From assembly GCA_946405325.1 (NCBI GenBank), contig CAMJGU010000041.1, positions 1 through 7,251 on the forward strand: DNA of 7,251 nt. Reading direction: 5' to 3'. This DNA comes from an uncultured Clostridia bacterium. GTDB lineage: Bacteria > Bacillota_A > Clostridia > Oscillospirales > Oscillospiraceae. Positions within the stretch are counted from its first letter, which is position 1. Each line of letters starts with the position of its first letter. The notes below the pieces were generated by a model. That model saw nothing but the letters and a program-made list of their open reading frames with translations. It ran no database searches and was not told the origin of the DNA. Below are positions 5,836-7,251 of the stretch, piece after piece. Made by a program: the position numbers and the translations under genes.

Positions 5836-6470
5836 GTGCGGATCGCCTCCCACGCCTGTGCGAGATCGGGAAAAATGCCCCAGCAGCGCTGCCGCGCCGC
5901 GTCGTCCGGCGGCACGAGGTCGGGGATCATCACCACGCGGCAGAGCGCCCGCGCGCCCGCCTCCGTGCCGCTGAGGCTGTCCTCGAACACCCAGCACTCC
6001 TCCGGCGGCACGCCGAGGCGCTCCGCCGCCAGCAGGAAAATATCGGGCGCGGGCTTGCCGTTCGCCACCTCGCGCCCCGAGGTGAGCGCGTCGAAGAATG
6101 CCTCCACGCCGTTCATGCGGAGATTTTTGCGGATCATGTCCATCGGGCTGCTGCTCGCCACCGCGATGCGATAGCCCGCGCCGCGCAGCCCCTCCAATAT
6201 CACGCGCACGCCCGGCTTGAGCGGCACGCCGTCCTCCTCCAGCGCGTGCACCCGCGCCGAGCACTCCCGCAATACGGCGCCCGGGTCGTCGGTGTGAAAG
6301 TGTCGCGCGAGCACCGCCCGGGCGCGGTCGCCGCCGGTGCCGCAGATCTCGCCCGGAAAGCTCGCCGACAGCGTGAGCCCCCGCTCCGCGGCGATGGCGC
6401 GAAATTCCTGCTGCCAGAGCCGTTCCGAGTCGATCAGCAGCCCGTCCATATCAAAAATTGCCCCTCGCAT
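5832..6470 (-). CDS. HAD superfamily subfamily IA phosphatase (beta-phosphoglucomutase-like)
   Basis: This 212-residue cytoplasmic hydrolase probably removes phosphate from a small sugar phosphate or related metabolite. All four HAD motifs are present: motif I FDMDGLLIDSE (Asp7 nucleophile, Asp9 acid/base), motif II ASSSP (Ser106 region), motif III Lys139 in NGKPAPD, and motif IV FEDSLSG (Glu163, Asp164). The helical cap at about 15-85 marks subfamily I. The FDMDGLLIDSE start and GKPAPDIF are typical of the beta-phosphoglucomutase/phosphatase group, but a mutase and a phosphatase cannot be told apart here. The ATG at 6470 has AGGAG 6 bases upstream and a strong promoter. It is the first gene of the operon with acylphosphatase and CYTH, and its last codons carry the next gene's ribosome binding site. 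Specific substrate unknown. Confidence 0.9.
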   Translation of the reverse strand: MRGAIFDMDGLLIDSERLWQQEFRAIAAERGLTLSASFPGEICGTGGDRARAVLARHFHTDDPGAVLRECSARVHALEEDGVPLKPGVRVILEGLRGAGYRIAVASSSPMDMIRKNLRMNGVEAFFDALTSGREVANGKPAPDIFLLAAERLGVPPEECWVFEDSLSGTEAGARALCRVVMIPDLVPPDDAARQRCWGIFPDLAQAWEAIRT

Positions 6471-6497
6471 GATACGCTCCTGAAATCGTTTTTTCCG

Positions 6498-6526
6498 ATT
6501 ATAGCGAAGATAGGCGAATTTCTCAA
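6498..6526 (-). promoter_or_regulatory. Promoter of the HAD-acyP-CYTH operon
   Basis: On the minus strand: -35 TTGAGA (6521-6526, five of six consensus bases), a spacer of exactly 17 bases, and a perfect -10 TATAAT (6498-6503). The predicted RNA start near 6491 gives a leader of about 20 bases containing the AGGAG site. This is the strongest promoter match in the window, which suggests constitutive sigma-A expression. Confidence 0.8.
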
Positions 6527-6575
6527 GAGCGAGAATGACCGATGATAAATCTTAATCGATCATATTATATTTCTT

Positions 6576-6610
6576 AATTTTACAAAAACAGACAATTCAT
6601 GTAAAATTGT
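6576..6610. repeat. Nested inverted repeats over the transporter promoter
   Basis: AATTTTAC (6576-6583) is the exact reverse complement of GTAAAATT (6601-6608). A second pair, ACAATT (6592-6597) and AATTGT (6605-6610), overlaps the right arm of the first. The outer arms lie on the candidate -35 and -10, so a dimeric repressor bound here could block the promoter. AT richness raises the chance of accidental repeats. Confidence 0.4.
6579..6607 (+). promoter_or_regulatory. Candidate promoter of the NSS transporter gene
   Basis: -35 TTTACA (6579-6584), a 17-base spacer, and -10 TAAAAT (6602-6607), each one mismatch from consensus. The predicted RNA start near 6614 gives a leader of about 45 bases. 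It faces away from the HAD operon promoter across a 188-base AT-rich gap. Confidence 0.5.
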
Positions 6611-6658
6611 ATTAATTTTTTTGCGAAACATCGCGAAGCAAGGGAGAGATCGATCACC

Positions 6659-7251
6659 ATGGAAAACAATCGCGCGCAATGGAGCAGCAAGCTTGGCTTC
6701 ATCCTTGCTGCCGCCGGCTCCGCCGTGGGCCTCGGCAATATCTGGAAGTTCCCCGGCAAGGCCTTTGAGGGCGGCGGCGGAGCGTTCCTGCTCATGTACC
6801 TGCTGATCGTGCCGCTCATCGGCATGCCGGCGATGCTCTCGGAGCTGTCCGTGGGCCGCGCCAGTCAGGCGAACGTCGTCGACTCCTTCCGCAAGCTCGG
6901 CCACAAGGGCTACACCTGGGTCGGCTGGATGGGCTGGGCGGTCGCGTTCATCATCACCTGCTACTATTCCCACGTCGGCGGCTGGGTGCTGCGCTACGTT
7001 GCGAGCTACGCCACCGAGGCGCACAAGGTCTACGGCGACCCGCTGGGCTACTTCTACGGTATGCTTGGCTATGACGCCGCGGCGGAGACCACGTTCTTCC
7101 CGCTGACGGTTATCATCTTCGCCTTTATCTTCATGGCGATATGCGCCGTGGTCATCATCAAGGGCGTGGAGGGCGGCATCGAGAAGTTCAACAAGGTCGG
7201 CATGCCGGCGCTGTTCCTCATTCTGATCGTCCTCTTTGTCCGCGCGGCGAC
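6659..7251 (+). CDS. Neurotransmitter:sodium symporter (NSS/SNF) family transporter, N-terminal part
   Basis: This is a membrane sodium-coupled importer, probably for an amino acid or related amine, by relation to LeuT, TnaT and MhsT. The frame is open to the window edge; 197 of a usual 430-500 codons are present. The family core is plain: AGSAVGLGNIWKFP (19-32) in the unwound first helix, then GGGAFLLMYLL, SELSVGR at the end of helix 2, YYSHVGGWVLRY in helix 3, and IEKFNKVGMPALF entering helix 5. Hydrophobic segments fall at about 11-34, 41-64, 86-116, 147-168 and 182-197. Sodium-site Asn27 and the Gly20, Ala22 and Val23 backbone positions match LeuT; Lys30 stands for the gating Arg30. The usual ENGGG reads EGGGG (37-41). 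The start at 6659 is set by family alignment; AGGGAG lies 12 bases upstream, a slightly long spacing. Substrate cannot be predicted from this part. Confidence 0.93.
   Translation, partial: MENNRAQWSSKLGFILAAAGSAVGLGNIWKFPGKAFEGGGGAFLLMYLLIVPLIGMPAMLSELSVGRASQANVVDSFRKLGHKGYTWVGWMGWAVAFIITCYYSHVGGWVLRYVASYATEAHKVYGDPLGYFYGMLGYDAAAETTFFPLTVIIFAFIFMAICAVVIIKGVEGGIEKFNKVGMPALFLILIVLFVRAA

Noticed and set aside
6555..6656. Direct 8-base repeat ATCGATCA at 6555-6562 and 6649-6656 around the transporter promoter
   Set aside because: The core ATCGAT is a common palindrome, only two copies occur, and the second overlaps the space between ribosome binding site and start codon; too weak to call an operator.

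Overview
The window looks like chromosome from a GC-rich, low-branching Firmicute, most likely a gut-type Clostridia of the Oscillospiraceae kind. This rests on the AGGAGG-like ribosome binding sites before almost every gene, sigma-A-type promoters with 17-base spacers, the response-regulator/SARP-type winged-helix architecture common in that group, and an RlmA methyltransferase next to FlK-like and M20D-type enzymes. The taxonomic placement is inference; there is no rRNA or other marker in the window.

Layout, left to right. (1) 1-1341, minus strand: the first 447 codons of a large, soluble, Gln/Lys/Glu-rich helical protein of unknown function that runs off the left edge. It contains an internal tandem duplication of about 140-160 residues and is visibly less GC-rich than its neighbours. 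(2) 1342-1601: an AT-rich gap with a candidate promoter for that gene and short TTGACCA/TGGTCAA repeats. (3) 1602-2378, minus: a transcription regulator with a degenerate receiver domain that lacks the phosphoacceptor Asp, followed by a SARP-like winged helix. (4) 2534-3337, minus: rlmA, a 23S rRNA guanine methyltransferase with a zinc-finger N-terminus, ended by a hairpin terminator. (5) 3450-5033, plus: a two-gene operon, an M20-family amidohydrolase and an FlK-type hotdog thioesterase, driven by a promoter placed back to back with that of rlmA and closed by a strong terminator. (6) 5068-6470, minus: a three-gene operon of HAD phosphatase, acylphosphatase and CYTH triphosphate-tunnel enzyme, with an ATGA start/stop overlap and a near-consensus promoter. 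(7) 6659-7251, plus: the first 197 codons of a neurotransmitter:sodium symporter (NSS/SNF) family transporter, cut by the right edge.

Most of the window is ordinary chromosomal metabolism and RNA modification. The amidohydrolase and thioesterase are probably co-expressed for hydrolysis of acyl amides and acyl-CoA. The HAD/acylphosphatase/CYTH operon gathers three unrelated folds that all hydrolyse phosphate esters or anhydrides, which suggests metabolite clean-up or phosphate housekeeping. The least explained part is the left end, where a pseudo-receiver regulator sits directly upstream, in the same orientation, of the duplicated unknown protein. No CRISPR array, tRNA, rRNA, transposase or phage gene was seen. 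I found no convincing evidence for a complete new system, only pieces worth checking.
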